Counted from the first letter of the stretch, positions 27,725 to 36,332 are shown. The stretch: DNA of 64,000 nucleotides from Eubacterium sp. AF36-5BH (GCF_003460505.1 NZ_QTVG01000005.1:186001-250000), one strand, 5' to 3'. Program-made: numbers and translations. Notes: a model not told the origin generated them from the letters alone.

Positions 27725-28081
27725 TTATTTATACTCGTTTGAATAATATGAAACAACTAAATAACTTCCACTGTTAATCTTATCGCTAACAAGATTATTA
27801 TTCTTCTTAACCTCATCAATATAATCCTGTACAGATACATCACTATTAATTGTGTACTTCTGAGCAATAGATGTTAATGTATCACCTGGTTCAATCTGGT
27901 AACTTGTGTAATATTTATATAAAGGATTCTTACTTGTATTATTTGCATTCACATTATATAAATTAACAAATGTGGCACATATTAAAAACATTGCTATACA
28001 TGTAACACCAACAATAACTATTCTTCTCCGTAACAGATTAACTCTTCTTTTCTTAATCACGTCTCTTCTGCCTGTATTCAT
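27725..28081 (-). CDS. YneA-like SOS cell-division suppressor (TM plus LysM)
   Basis: A 118-residue protein with a basic N-terminus (RRDVIKKRRVNLLRRR), one transmembrane helix (about 20-40) and an extracellular LysM domain (about 62-112; YQIEPGDTLTSIAQKY). Size, topology and divergent position next to lexA match Bacillus YneA, which delays division during the SOS response. The promoter overlaps a LexA box. RBS AGGAGGAAGA precedes the ATG. Sequence identity to YneA cannot be judged here, so the function is inferred from architecture and context. Confidence 0.8.
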   Translation of the reverse strand: MNTGRRDVIKKRRVNLLRRRIVIVGVTCIAMFLICATFVNLYNVNANNTSKNPLYKYYTSYQIEPGDTLTSIAQKYTINSDVSVQDYIDEVKKNNNLVSDKINSGSYLVVSYYSNEYK

Positions 28082-28132
28082 TATATCTTCCTCCTCGCAT
28101 AGCTCTTTTAGTATGTATTGCTTATCCCTTTA

Positions 28133-28146
28133 AGAACATCTGTTCT
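28133..28146. promoter_or_regulatory. LexA-box-like site 1
   Basis: AGAACATCTGTTCT is a perfect inverted repeat (extends to 28132-28147). It keeps the GAAC-N4-GTTC core of the Gram-positive LexA box, with A/T for the outer C/G. It lies just downstream of the predicted start of the LysM transcript. Confidence 0.7.
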
Positions 28147-28160
28147 TGTTCTGTAATGTT

Positions 28161-28189
28161 ATATTATCATCCGAACAAACGTTTGTCAA
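28161..28189 (-). promoter_or_regulatory. Promoter of the YneA-like gene
   Basis: On the minus strand TTGACA (28184-28189), a 17-bp spacer and TAATAT (28161-28166). The -35 is a perfect consensus match and is overlapped by LexA-box site 2, so LexA binding would block it. Confidence 0.8.
28172..28185. promoter_or_regulatory. LexA-box-like site 2
   Basis: CGAACAAACGTTTG matches the CGAAC-N4-GTTCG consensus except for one base in the right half. It sits in the spacer and edge of the -35 of the divergent LysM promoter. Confidence 0.85.
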
Positions 28190-28197
28190 TATATTTT

Positions 28198-28211
28198 CGA
28201 ACATATTTTCG
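28198..28211. promoter_or_regulatory. LexA-box-like site 3
   Basis: CGAACATATTTTCG matches the consensus except one base (T for G in the right half) and extends as a near-palindrome to about 28195-28214. It lies immediately upstream of the lexA -35, between the two promoters. Confidence 0.8.
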
Positions 28212-28219
28212 AAATCTTG

Positions 28220-28248
28220 TTGTTTTTTATCAGGAACTATGTTAATAT
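28220..28248 (+). promoter_or_regulatory. Probable lexA promoter
   Basis: TTGTTT (28220-28225), a 17-bp spacer and TAATAT (28243-28248). The -35 is weaker than that of the divergent gene. The start would fall about 50 bp before the lexA ATG. Confidence 0.6.
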
Positions 28249-28304
28249 TATCATATAGGTAGTCCCATAAATGGTACTTTTGAAAAAAGGAGGTAAAAAA
28301 TTTT

Positions 28305-28919
28305 ATGCCAGGAAAAATTAGTGAAAAGCAGCAATTGATTTTAGATTACATAAAAGAAGAAATTTTGAAAAAAGGTTATCCACCTACAGTTAGGGAAATA
28401 TGTGAAAGAGTTGGCTTACGCTCTACTTCTTCCGTTCACTCACATCTTAATACATTAGAAGAGAACGGATATATAAGACGAGATCCTACTAAGCCACGTG
28501 CAATCGAGATAATTGATGATGAATTCGGTTTGACAAGAAGAGACATGACTAATATTCCAATTATTGGACGTGTTGCTGCCGGTGAACCACTACTTGCAGT
28601 TGAAAATATCGAAGATTATTTTTCTCTTCCTACAGAATTTCTACCTAACAATGAAACTTTTATTTTAAAGATTCAAGGTGAAAGCATGATTAATATTGGT
28701 TTTTATGACGGTGATTTTTTAATTGTAGAGAAGGTCAACTCTGCTAATAACGGAGACGTTGTAGTTGCTTTAATAGATGATTCGGTTACAGTTAAGACTT
28801 TTTATAAAGAAGATGGTTATATTCGTCTTCAGCCTGAAAATGACAATATGGATCCTATTATAGTTGATGATTGTACAATCGTTGGTAAAGCATATGCTTT
28901 ATACCGTAAGATAGTTTAA
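28305..28919 (+). CDS. lexA: SOS repressor LexA
   Basis: A 204-residue LexA. The N-terminal winged helix (KISEKQQLILDYIKE to GYPPTVREICERVGLRSTSSVHSHLN) binds SOS boxes. The autocleavage site is Ala92-Gly93 in RVAAGEP, with catalytic Ser127 (GESM) and Lys164 (TVKTF). RecA filaments trigger self-cleavage and derepress SOS genes. RBS AAAGGAGG precedes the ATG. Boxes upstream indicate autoregulation together with the divergent YneA-like gene. Confidence 0.97.
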   Translation: MPGKISEKQQLILDYIKEEILKKGYPPTVREICERVGLRSTSSVHSHLNTLEENGYIRRDPTKPRAIEIIDDEFGLTRRDMTNIPIIGRVAAGEPLLAVENIEDYFSLPTEFLPNNETFILKIQGESMINIGFYDGDFLIVEKVNSANNGDVVVALIDDSVTVKTFYKEDGYIRLQPENDNMDPIIVDDCTIVGKAYALYRKIV

Positions 28920-29215
28920 GAAATATAGTTTAAGAACCGTAATACAGTATAAAAAGAATTTTAGAACTAATATAGTTGTAACGATTGCAATTATATTAAA
29001 CTTATTGAATTAAAAGTTATATTAAGACAATTATATTAAATTAATTCTTTTAATAATTGGTTGTTTTATTATTATTTTATTATTATGAGGTATATAAAAA
29101 ACGTAGTTTTTAGATATTTAAAAACTACGTTTTTTGCTTTATATAAGCTTTTAATTGCTTATTACTATAATGAAACAATAATATAATTATTTATATTGTT
29201 ACTCATATTATCTGA
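28920..29215. other. 296-bp AT-rich intergenic region
   Basis: Lies between the convergent lexA and CobW genes. It contains only AT-rich near-repeats (ATATTAAAC/ATATTAAG-like) and the shared terminator at 29096-29135. I see no ORF, RNA gene or regulatory motif. Confidence 0.6.
29096..29135 (+). terminator. Bidirectional terminator between lexA and CobW gene
   Basis: A 17-bp perfect stem: AAAAAACGTAGTTTTTA (29096-29112) and TAAAAACTACGTTTTTT (29119-29135), with a 6-nt loop. T-runs form on both strands, so it serves both convergent genes. Confidence 0.9.
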
Positions 29216-30532
29216 TTAATAAGCTAAGCATTTATCAAGGCTTTCAATAATTGCCTCTTTATCCATATCATGGCCAATAAATACAACCTTAATCATTCTG
29301 TCTCCTACTTCTTCGTCCCAATCATTTACCAGTGTAGGATCTTCTTTCATCATTTTAGCTCTAACTCTACGAGGAGCTGTTGCAACCCACTGTCCCGCAT
29401 TGCTAATGTTAATCTGTTTTCCTGCCTGTTCAAACATATATGCATCATTGTTATTTTCAGCAGCCCAGATAATACCTTTTGCTCTTATGATTGTTTTTGG
29501 CATTTCATCTAACCAGTCTTCAAATTTTTCTTTTGCAAATGGTTTTCTTCTGTAATATACAAAAGTTCCAATACCATATTCCTCAACTTCACCTTCTCCA
29601 TGGTGATGATGGTGATGGTGTCCATGATGGTGACCTTCTTCATGGTCATGGTGGTCATGATGTTCGTGTTCATGGTCATCTTCTTCGTCATGATGATGTT
29701 TATGGTGCTTGTCCTCATGGTCGTGATCGTGATGATGTTCATGTTCATCGTGATTGTGATGCTCGTGTTCTTCATGGTCATCTTCTTCATGATGTTCTTC
29801 ATTATCAAATGATTCTAATTCCTGAATCCAACCTGCTGACATACTTGCCTGTTCGAAATCAAATCTCTTTGTATCAAGAATTTCATCAACATCAATTTCA
29901 CCATAATTAGTTTCAAACATAACAGCCTTAGGCTGAAGTGTTCTAATAATCGCTTTTACTTTAGCTAATTGTTCAGGTGTAACTGTGTCAACCTTATTTA
30001 AAATAATTGTATTACAGAATTCAATCTGCTGAATTAAAAGATTTTCAATATCTTCTTCATCAATATCATCTTTTACAAGATTGTCACCACAACCAAATTC
30101 GTCTGCCATTCTAGCTACGTCAACTACAGAAACGATATTATCAAGTCTTGCTAATTTTGCTCTCTTGTCATAAGAACCATCTAACATACAAATTGACTGA
30201 GCAATTGGAATAGGTTCGCAAATACCACTTGCTTCAATTAAAATATAGTCAAATTTTCCTGACTGTACCAAATCTATAATCTGATTAATTAAATCTGTAC
30301 TTAATGTACAACATATACATCCATTCTGAAGAGGTACAAGATTCTGATCCTGTAATGTAGCCTGTCCGCCCTTTGCAATAAGAGATGCATCTACATTTAC
30401 TTCACCTATATCATTAACGATAACGGCTACTTTATAACCCTTCTGGTTTGTAAGTACCTGATTTAATAATGTTGTTTTACCTGCTCCTAAATAACCTGTA
30501 AGTAATGTTACAGGAACCATTTCTCTTGCCAT
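29216..30532 (-). CDS. CobW/P47K (COG0523) GTPase with His-rich loop
   Basis: A 438-residue metallochaperone-type G3E GTPase. Walker A is GYLGAGKTTLL near residue 11, the metal motif CICC is in NGCICCTL, and ILIEASGICEP is the Walker B/switch region. A stretch at about 243-314 is dominated by His, Asp and Glu and should bind Zn, Ni or Co. The C-terminal CobW_C domain follows (about 320-430). Such proteins insert or store metals, often zinc. No client gene is adjacent and I see no obvious Zur operator, so the metal and client are unknown. RBS AAAGGAAG precedes the ATG. Confidence 0.9.
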   Translation of the reverse strand: MAREMVPVTLLTGYLGAGKTTLLNQVLTNQKGYKVAVIVNDIGEVNVDASLIAKGGQATLQDQNLVPLQNGCICCTLSTDLINQIIDLVQSGKFDYILIEASGICEPIPIAQSICMLDGSYDKRAKLARLDNIVSVVDVARMADEFGCGDNLVKDDIDEEDIENLLIQQIEFCNTIILNKVDTVTPEQLAKVKAIIRTLQPKAVMFETNYGEIDVDEILDTKRFDFEQASMSAGWIQELESFDNEEHHEEDDHEEHEHHNHDEHEHHHDHDHEDKHHKHHHDEEDDHEHEHHDHHDHEEGHHHGHHHHHHHGEGEVEEYGIGTFVYYRRKPFAKEKFEDWLDEMPKTIIRAKGIIWAAENNNDAYMFEQAGKQINISNAGQWVATAPRRVRAKMMKEDPTLVNDWDEEVGDRMIKVVFIGHDMDKEAIIESLDKCLAY

Positions 30533-30610
30533 AATAGCACTTCCTTTCCTAGTATTACATATATTAATCTATAATAGTTTTATTAATTAAATATGAAATT
30601 TATTTTAAAC

Positions 30611-31915
30611 TTAATTCATTAAATAAAATGCACTATATCCCGGCATTTTAAAGCATTCTCCTATTTCCATAGGTGTATTTGTAATTAAATCCGTATATGT
30701 GTGATTTTTCACTTCACAGTATGCATCAAAGGCATTTTCTTCTGCGTTAATGCAAACATAAACTGTTTCATTTTCAGTAGCGCGCTTAAAAATACACTGT
30801 TTATTTGTTAAAAGCACTGATGTAAAATCACCATAATTTAAGCCAACACTGTTTTTCTTTGCTGCACTTAAATTACTGATAAATTGTGTAAGTTCATTAA
30901 ATTCCGGTTGGTCAAATGAAAGTCTAAGTGCAGGATCTCCCTGAGACTTATCTGCCTTTGTTCCCCATTCGCTGCCATAATAAACACATGGTATCCCCGG
31001 CATGCCAAACATTAAGGCATATATAAGTGGTAAATGTTTTTCATTTGTCAGAATGCTTGCAACTCTTGTAACATCGTGATTGTCCACAAAAGACAATAAA
31101 TGTTTTCCTTTATACAATGTCCATTGCTCAGGTCCAAACTGACGTAGCAATGAATGATTAATCTCAAACATATTCATACTGTTAAAACTTGAATAAAGAC
31201 CTTTATAACATTCATAATTTGTTGCTGAATTAAGCATTTCATCATTCATTCTCTGGTTATAGTCACCATGAAGCATTTCTCCAACTAAAAAGAAATCTTC
31301 TTTTAAAGAATCAACATGTCGTCTTAATCTTCTTAAGAAATCAAAGTCAAGGCAATATGCAACATCTAATCTGATGCCATCTATGCCAAATTCATTTATC
31401 CAAAAAGAAACAGCATCTAATAAATATTCCACAACATCGTTATTTTGAAGATTTAATTTAACTAAATCATAGTTGCCTTCCCAACCTTCATACCATAGGC
31501 CGTCATTATAGTTGGAATTGCCGTTTAAGTCTATGTGAAACCAGTTTAAGTATGGTGAATTTTCTCTATTCTTACATACATCCATAAATGGTTCAAATCC
31601 ACGTCCCACATGATTAAAAACACCGTCTAAAACAACTTTTATGCCATTATTGTGTAAATCCTCACACAACGCTTTAAAATCTTCATTTGTGCCTAATCTT
31701 ACATCTATCTTTTTGTAATCTCTTGTATTATATCCATGAGTATCTGACTCAAATAGCGGAGAAAAATAAATTGCATTTGCACCAACTTTCTTTATGTGTG
31801 GAATCCAGTCATGTATTTTTTTAATACGATGCTGTAAGTTGCCATCATTTTCAAAAGGTGCACCACAAAATCCTAAAGGATATATTTGATAAAAAACACT
31901 TTCATATGCCCACAT
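30611..31915 (-). CDS. GH13 alpha-amylase family glycosidase, cytoplasmic
   Basis: A 434-residue TIM-barrel glycoside hydrolase acting on alpha-1,4 glucans or maltodextrins. Catalytic residues are Asp184 (GIRLDVAYC), Glu213 (VGEML) and Asp278 (FVDNHDV); region I is DGVFNHVGRG. There is no signal peptide, so it should act on imported oligosaccharides. The catalytic layout resembles the neopullulanase/cyclomaltodextrinase group but lacks their N-terminal domain. The start is ATG 31915, with AGGAGGT upstream; a TTG eight codons earlier lies before that site. It is unlinked to a sugar transporter. Confidence 0.9.
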   Translation of the reverse strand: MWAYESVFYQIYPLGFCGAPFENDGNLQHRIKKIHDWIPHIKKVGANAIYFSPLFESDTHGYNTRDYKKIDVRLGTNEDFKALCEDLHNNGIKVVLDGVFNHVGRGFEPFMDVCKNRENSPYLNWFHIDLNGNSNYNDGLWYEGWEGNYDLVKLNLQNNDVVEYLLDAVSFWINEFGIDGIRLDVAYCLDFDFLRRLRRHVDSLKEDFFLVGEMLHGDYNQRMNDEMLNSATNYECYKGLYSSFNSMNMFEINHSLLRQFGPEQWTLYKGKHLLSFVDNHDVTRVASILTNEKHLPLIYALMFGMPGIPCVYYGSEWGTKADKSQGDPALRLSFDQPEFNELTQFISNLSAAKKNSVGLNYGDFTSVLLTNKQCIFKRATENETVYVCINAEENAFDAYCEVKNHTYTDLITNTPMEIGECFKMPGYSAFYLMN

Positions 31916-32079
31916 ATTTTTACCTCCTAATAAATACAATAATATACTGAAAATTATATAAACAAATATATCTAACGTTAAAAATACAATATCTTAAATT
32001 TTAAACTATCTAATTATTAATATAATTTTATAAACCTAATATTATAAAAGAAACGTTATCTAAATTTCTATAGATAATT

Positions 32080-32427
32080 TTATAAATCTGTAACTTCCAA
32101 ATGTTTTCCATCACGCCAGATTCTTTCTAAATCATAGAATAATCGGTCTTCTTCATTAAAAACATGAACAATAATATCACTAAAATCCATTAATATCCAA
32201 TTAGCGTTATCAAAACCTTCAATATGTTTTGGCTTGCAGTCAACTTTATACATTTCTTCTTCAACGCTGTTAGCTAATGCCTTAACCTGATTTTCGTTAT
32301 TACCGCCTGCAATAATGAAATAATCAGCTAAAGTTGAAATTTCTGAAATATCAATAATTGAAATATTAATTCCCTTTTTCTCATCTAATGCATTATATGC
32401 AATTTTTGCTAATTCTCTTGATTCCAT
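32080..32427 (-). CDS. rsfS: Ribosomal silencing factor RsfS
   Basis: A 115-residue DUF143/Iojap protein that binds L14 on the 50S subunit and blocks subunit joining in starvation. Family features are LADYFIIAGGNNENQVKALANSV and the W-I-L-MDFSDIIVHVF region. RBS AGGAGA lies in the last codons of the upstream nadD/yqeK fusion, one base away from its stop, so the pair is coupled. Conserved order with obgE-yhbY-nadD supports it. A short imperfect hairpin follows at about 32054-32075. Confidence 0.94.
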   Translation of the reverse strand: MESRELAKIAYNALDEKKGINISIIDISEISTLADYFIIAGGNNENQVKALANSVEEEMYKVDCKPKHIEGFDNANWILMDFSDIIVHVFNEEDRLFYDLERIWRDGKHLEVTDL

Positions 32428-32428
32428 T

Positions 32429-33610
32429 TTATTCTCCTAATTTGTTTTTATAGTAGTCAAATGCTTTCTGCGTGTAGCTGTCAATAATTTGATTTTTACT
32501 TTTCAAATAATCCAATGTATCTTTTAAAATACTATAAGTCAGCAAATCTAAATTTTGAAGCGAAATGCTTCTTAGATATTCTAAATTAGGCTGCACAATT
32601 CTGCCTGGTTCAATATAGTCAGCACAGAAAATTATTTTTTCTAAATCAGACATGTTTTCCTTACCGGTAGTATGCCAAATAACAGCATTTAAAACATTCT
32701 CATCTACTATACCATATTTTGTTTTTGCAATAAAAGCGCCAACTTTTCCATGCAGAAGATATGGTGCTTTTTCTTCACAGTCTGTCACTAAAATATTGTT
32801 ATCCTTACAACATTTAAGTAACTGTGAATCTGAATAGTATTTAGCACAGTCATGTAATATACCGGCTAAATACGCTGTATTTGGATTAACGTTAAAGGCT
32901 TCTGCCATTTTCTTTGCTGTTTCTGCCACACCTAAAGTATGTTCATATCTGTGTTTGTTTAAGACATTTTTCAAATCTGCCTTAATTTTGCTAAGAGACC
33001 ATGCCTTATTTATATTTCCATCTGTATAGAGATTATTTTCTACAATATACTCATATACACCTTTAGGCAATAAATCTTTTGCAGCTTCTATTTTATGTGT
33101 TCGTATATCACTGGATGAAATATCAGACTCCTTAACATTAAGTAAATAAACATTAGCAGCCACTTCTTCTTTAATCTTTTCAACTATACTTTCTATATTA
33201 AATTGATTTTCATCCTTTCTATTAATAATAACCAAATTGGCATTTTTTAGAATCACAGCTGGCTGATACCAGCTAGTAAAAGTTGCAGCAGAATCGCCGC
33301 CAATTATAAAATAAAGATCATTTTCTTTATGCTCTGATTTTAGTTTGGTTAAAGTGTCAGCTGTGTAACTTAAGTGGTTCTTTAACTCGTAGTCAAAAAA
33401 CTCAACATTTTTTTCATTAGCTACCGCCAACTTAATCATGTTTACACGATGAAAATCTGATGTAATATTTTTTGTATTTTTGTGTGGTGGACATGGTGAA
33501 GGCATGATATATACTTTATCTAACTTAAGCTGTTTTAAAGTTTCTTTTGCCATATATATATGTGCCTTATGAATGGGATCAAATGTACCACCTAAAATTC
33601 CTATTTTCAT
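32429..33610 (-). CDS. nadD: NadD-YqeK fusion: NaMN adenylyltransferase plus HD-domain phosphohydrolase
   Basis: A single 393-residue frame carrying two usually separate proteins. Residues 1-200 are NadD, with the nucleotidyltransferase motifs GGTFDPIHKAH and SSSDIRTHK; NadD makes NaAD in NAD synthesis. Residues about 205-393 are YqeK, an HD-superfamily protein that cleaves Ap4A, with RYEHTLGVAETA and the HD motif GILHDCAKYY. The start is ATG 33610 (TGGAG upstream); 24 further residues before it are in frame but lack a site. Its stop is one base from rsfS. Separate nadD and yqeK genes are the norm in Bacillus. Confidence 0.92.
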   Translation of the reverse strand: MKIGILGGTFDPIHKAHIYMAKETLKQLKLDKVYIMPSPCPPHKNTKNITSDFHRVNMIKLAVANEKNVEFFDYELKNHLSYTADTLTKLKSEHKENDLYFIIGGDSAATFTSWYQPAVILKNANLVIINRKDENQFNIESIVEKIKEEVAANVYLLNVKESDISSSDIRTHKIEAAKDLLPKGVYEYIVENNLYTDGNINKAWSLSKIKADLKNVLNKHRYEHTLGVAETAKKMAEAFNVNPNTAYLAGILHDCAKYYSDSQLLKCCKDNNILVTDCEEKAPYLLHGKVGAFIAKTKYGIVDENVLNAVIWHTTGKENMSDLEKIIFCADYIEPGRIVQPNLEYLRSISLQNLDLLTYSILKDTLDYLKSKNQIIDSYTQKAFDYYKNKLGE

Positions 33611-33626
33611 AATAACTCCACTAAAC

Positions 33627-33920
33627 TTATGGAAGAATAATCTTTCTGTCTTTTTCATCCTTTGCAGGTCTATATAAGACAATTTTTCTTCCGATTACAT
33701 GAACAACTGTAGAACGGGTTCTGTCAGCAATAACCTCTGCAATGTTCTTTGGTTCATATAAGCAGTTTTTCAAAACATTTAACTTTATAATTTCACGTTT
33801 CTCTAATGCTTCATCAATTGCTGCTGTAATTTCAGGTGTTACAGCAGATTTTCCAACCTGAAAAATTGGATCGATTGTAGCAGAGATTTTTCGTAAATAA
33901 GCTCTTTGTTTGCTATTCAT
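33627..33920 (-). CDS. yhbY: YhbY family CRM-domain RNA-binding protein
   Basis: A 97-residue CRM (YhbY) protein that associates with pre-50S ribosomes. The GKSAVTPEITAAIDEALEKREIIKLNVLKN region contains the family's GxxG-like loop and basic helix. It lies between obgE (10 bp upstream) and nadD/yqeK, the conserved Firmicute order. RBS AAGGAG lies close to the obgE stop. Confidence 0.93.
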   Translation of the reverse strand: MNSKQRAYLRKISATIDPIFQVGKSAVTPEITAAIDEALEKREIIKLNVLKNCLYEPKNIAEVIADRTRSTVVHVIGRKIVLYRPAKDEKDRKIILP

Positions 33921-33930
33921 AATCTACTCC

Positions 33931-35214
33931 TTACTTGTAATATTCAAACTGATGACCGTATAACTTAACTGTGTCACCTTCTTCAATTCCTAATTCTTCT
34001 AACTGTTCAAGAATACCATTGTCCTTCATAAATTTCTGGAAGAACAAGAAGCCTTTTTCAGACTCAAGGTTAGTATAACCAAGCATTCTTTCGATTTTTG
34101 GTCCTTCAACAGCATATAAACCATCTTCAACTTTTTCAACTGTGTATGGTAATTCTGATGTAATAATGTAGTCTTCAGGATTATATTCCTGTTGGTATAC
34201 AACAGGTGCATCATCAAACTGATCTAATAAATTTCTTACATAGAAAAGAAGTTCTTTTAAGCCTTTACCACTAACTGCCGATATAGGATAAACCTTAATA
34301 TCAGGTTCAAATTCAGCTTTAATTTTGTCGATTACTTCATTTGTATCACCATAAATTGCATCAATTTTGTTAGCTGCAATAACCTGTGGTCTTTTTAATA
34401 AATCAGGATTATATTTTTCTAATTCATTATTAATTGCCTTAATATCAGCTATTGGGTCTCTACCTTCTACTGAGGCTGCATCAATCATATGAATAATAAC
34501 TTTTGTTCTTTCAATATGTTTTAAAAACTGATGTCCCAGCCCGACACCTTCTGAAGCACCTTCAATAAGTCCCGGTATATCAGCAATAACAAATCCTTTT
34601 CCACCATCTAAATCTACAACACCAAGGTTTGGATTTAATGTTGTAAAATGATAATTGGCAATCTTTGGATCTGCATTTGTTACTCTTGAAAGCAAAGTCG
34701 ATTTACCAACATTTGGAAATCCTACAAGACCAACGTCTGCAATACTTTTAAGTTCAAGTGTAACATTTAATTCCATGCTCTTTTGTCCAGGCTGTGCATA
34801 CTGTGGTGCCTGCATTGTTGCTGTTGCATAATGCTGGTTTCCTTTACCACCGCGACCACCTTTTAAGATAATCATTCTCTGATTATCACCACTCATATCT
34901 GCTACGATTTTTCCTGTTTCTTCTTCTCTGACAATTGTTCCTTCAGGAACTTTTATAATAAGGTCTGCACCGTTTTTTCCTGTTTTGTTCTGCTTGCCAC
35001 CTTCCTGTCCCGGCTCTGCTTTAAAATTATGTTTATGTCTAAATTCATATAAAGTGTTAAGTCCTTTATCTACCTGAAAAATAACGTCTCCGCCTTTTCC
35101 ACCGTCTCCGCCATTAGGACCACCATTTGGAACATATATTTCACGTCTGAAAGATACATGTCCATCTCCACCTTTTCCTGACTGTATGAAAATTTTTGCA
35201 AAATCTGCAAACAT
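33931..35214 (-). CDS. obgE: Ribosome-assembly GTPase Obg
   Basis: A 427-residue Obg GTPase for 50S maturation and stress control. The Gly-rich Obg fold (about 1-158; SGKGGDGHVSFRREIYVPNGGPNGG) precedes the G domain (G1 GFPNVGKST, G3 DIPG, G4 NKID), and a C-terminal OCT domain follows (about 345-427). The start is ATG 35214 behind GTGGAGGATT; the frame continues upstream 23 codons without a site. A hairpin separates it from rpmA. Confidence 0.97.
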   Translation of the reverse strand: MFADFAKIFIQSGKGGDGHVSFRREIYVPNGGPNGGDGGKGGDVIFQVDKGLNTLYEFRHKHNFKAEPGQEGGKQNKTGKNGADLIIKVPEGTIVREEETGKIVADMSGDNQRMIILKGGRGGKGNQHYATATMQAPQYAQPGQKSMELNVTLELKSIADVGLVGFPNVGKSTLLSRVTNADPKIANYHFTTLNPNLGVVDLDGGKGFVIADIPGLIEGASEGVGLGHQFLKHIERTKVIIHMIDAASVEGRDPIADIKAINNELEKYNPDLLKRPQVIAANKIDAIYGDTNEVIDKIKAEFEPDIKVYPISAVSGKGLKELLFYVRNLLDQFDDAPVVYQQEYNPEDYIITSELPYTVEKVEDGLYAVEGPKIERMLGYTNLESEKGFLFFQKFMKDNGILEQLEELGIEEGDTVKLYGHQFEYYK

Positions 35215-35273
35215 AATAATCCTCCACGATTGTATTGTTAATATAAATAATGAGTTACCTTTTAATGTTAAAA

Positions 35274-35305
35274 TAGGCTTCAAATCAAAACTGACTTGAA
35301 GCCTA
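35274..35305 (-). terminator. Hairpin between rpmA and obgE (terminator or attenuator)
   Basis: TAGGCTTCAA (35274-35283) and TTGAAGCCTA (35296-35305) are exact reverse complements with a 12-nt loop. On the minus strand the stem is followed by TTTTA. This could partly terminate the rplU-prp-rpmA transcript before obgE. Confidence 0.7.
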
Positions 35306-35322
35306 ATAGTGTCTGTGTTTAA

Positions 35323-35607
35323 TTATTCAGCTACAGGGTATACAGAAACCTGCTTTCTGTCTCTACCTTTTCTTTCAAATCTTACGATTCCGTCTGAAGT
35401 AGCAAATAATGTATCGTCACCACCACGTCCAACATTTACGCCTGGGTGAATCTTTGTTCCACGCTGTCTATAGAGAATGTTTCCAGCCTTAACAAACTGT
35501 CCGTCTGCTCTCTTAGCGCCAAGTCTCTTTGATTCTGAGTCTCTACCGTTCTTTGTAGAACCCATACCTTTTTTATGAGCGAAGAACTGAAGGTTCATCT
35601 TCATCAT
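35323..35607 (-). CDS. rpmA: 50S ribosomal protein L27
   Basis: A 94-residue L27 with the Firmicute N-terminal extension: LQFFAHKKG marks the Prp cleavage site after the second Phe. Cleavage exposes the residues that reach the peptidyl-transferase centre. The core [18 protein letters not shown] is typical. RBS AAGGAGG precedes the ATG. The protease that trims it is encoded just upstream. Confidence 0.97.
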   Translation of the reverse strand: MMKMNLQFFAHKKGMGSTKNGRDSESKRLGAKRADGQFVKAGNILYRQRGTKIHPGVNVGRGGDDTLFATSDGIVRFERKGRDRKQVSVYPVAE

Positions 35608-35609
35608 AG

Positions 35610-35933
35610 CTATACCTCCTTATAATCTAATGTTATAAAATCTTTGTATTCTTTCTCTAACTGCTCTAGTCCTAAAACTAAAGACTTTATTAAAAGTTCA
35701 GCTTCTTTACTAATATTATTGGAAAATTCAAAATCTATTATACCATCGTCTTCATGCTCAAACTGAGTATATTCATCTGATGTTAACTGTTCAATTGAAT
35801 TCACAAAATTAATAGCGAGAACTGATAGTCCTGCACAAACAATATCTTCTCCTGCATCTGCATATCCGGAATGTCCTTCCATACAAAAGCCAATGTATGT
35901 ATTGTCTCTGCAATAAATGGTTATTCTTGTCAT
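35610..35933 (-). CDS. prp: Ribosomal-processing cysteine protease Prp
   Basis: A 107-residue protein of the YsxB/Prp family. The catalytic His is in [17 protein letters not shown], and the catalytic Cys is in the same motif. It removes the N-terminal extension of L27, which is essential in organisms with that extension. It lies between rplU (12 bp) and rpmA (2 bp), so substrate and protease are co-expressed. Confidence 0.95.
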   Translation of the reverse strand: MTRITIYCRDNTYIGFCMEGHSGYADAGEDIVCAGLSVLAINFVNSIEQLTSDEYTQFEHEDDGIIDFEFSNNISKEAELLIKSLVLGLEQLEKEYKDFITLDYKEV

Positions 35934-35945
35934 AAAACCACCTGA

Positions 35946-36245
35946 TTAAGCGTTAATCTTGTCGATTGTAACTGCTGTATACTGCTGTCTATGACCATTC
36001 TTTTTATGATAACCAGTTTTTCTCTTATACTTGTAAACGATAACTTTCTTAGCCTTACCATCTCCAACTACTGTAGCTTCAACTGTAGCTCCTTCAACTG
36101 TTGGATTTCCAACTTTACCGTCAACATAAAGAACCTGATCAAAAGTAAACTTAGAACCAGCTTCAGCACCAAGTTTTTCTACCTTGATAGTTTCGCCTTC
36201 TGAAACTTTGTACTGTTTACCACCTGTTGCTATAATTGCGTACAT
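35946..36245 (-). CDS. rplU: 50S ribosomal protein L21
   Basis: A 99-residue L21: [25 protein letters not shown], a VEKLGAEAG region and the C-terminal [17 protein letters not shown]-binding end. The start is ATG 36245 behind AGGAGGTGCCC; a GTG nine bases upstream is part of that site. It heads the rplU-prp-rpmA unit and has its own promoter and an 80-nt leader. Confidence 0.97.
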   Translation of the reverse strand: MYAIIATGGKQYKVSEGETIKVEKLGAEAGSKFTFDQVLYVDGKVGNPTVEGATVEATVVGDGKAKKVIVYKYKRKTGYHKKNGHRQQYTAVTIDKINA

Positions 36246-36326
36246 TATGGGCACCTCCTATTACTCATTACTCGCCAGTTTCGGTGATTGCAAAAGCAAT
36301 ACTTATAACCACACTGAGCGGCATAC
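36246..36326 (-). ncRNA. Candidate L21 leader of rplU mRNA
   Basis: About 80 nt between the predicted start of transcription and the rplU ATG. It contains the hairpin ATTGC-TTTT-GCAAT and a segment, CCGAAACTGGCGAGTAATGAG, just before the binding site. Ribosomal-protein leaders for L21 are known in Bacillus (Rfam L21 leader), but whether this matches that family needs a covariance-model search. Confidence 0.4.
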
Positions 36327-36332
36327 CATAGT

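Noticed and set aside
28231..28245. Possible fourth LexA box (GGAACTATGTTAAT) in the lexA promoter
   Set aside because: Half-site spacing and right half do not fit the GAAC-N4-GTTC pattern.
29491..29910. Several ORFs (both strands) in the His-rich part of the CobW gene
   Set aside because: They are shadows of the repetitive His/Asp/Glu codons. They have no ribosome binding sites or recognisable domains.
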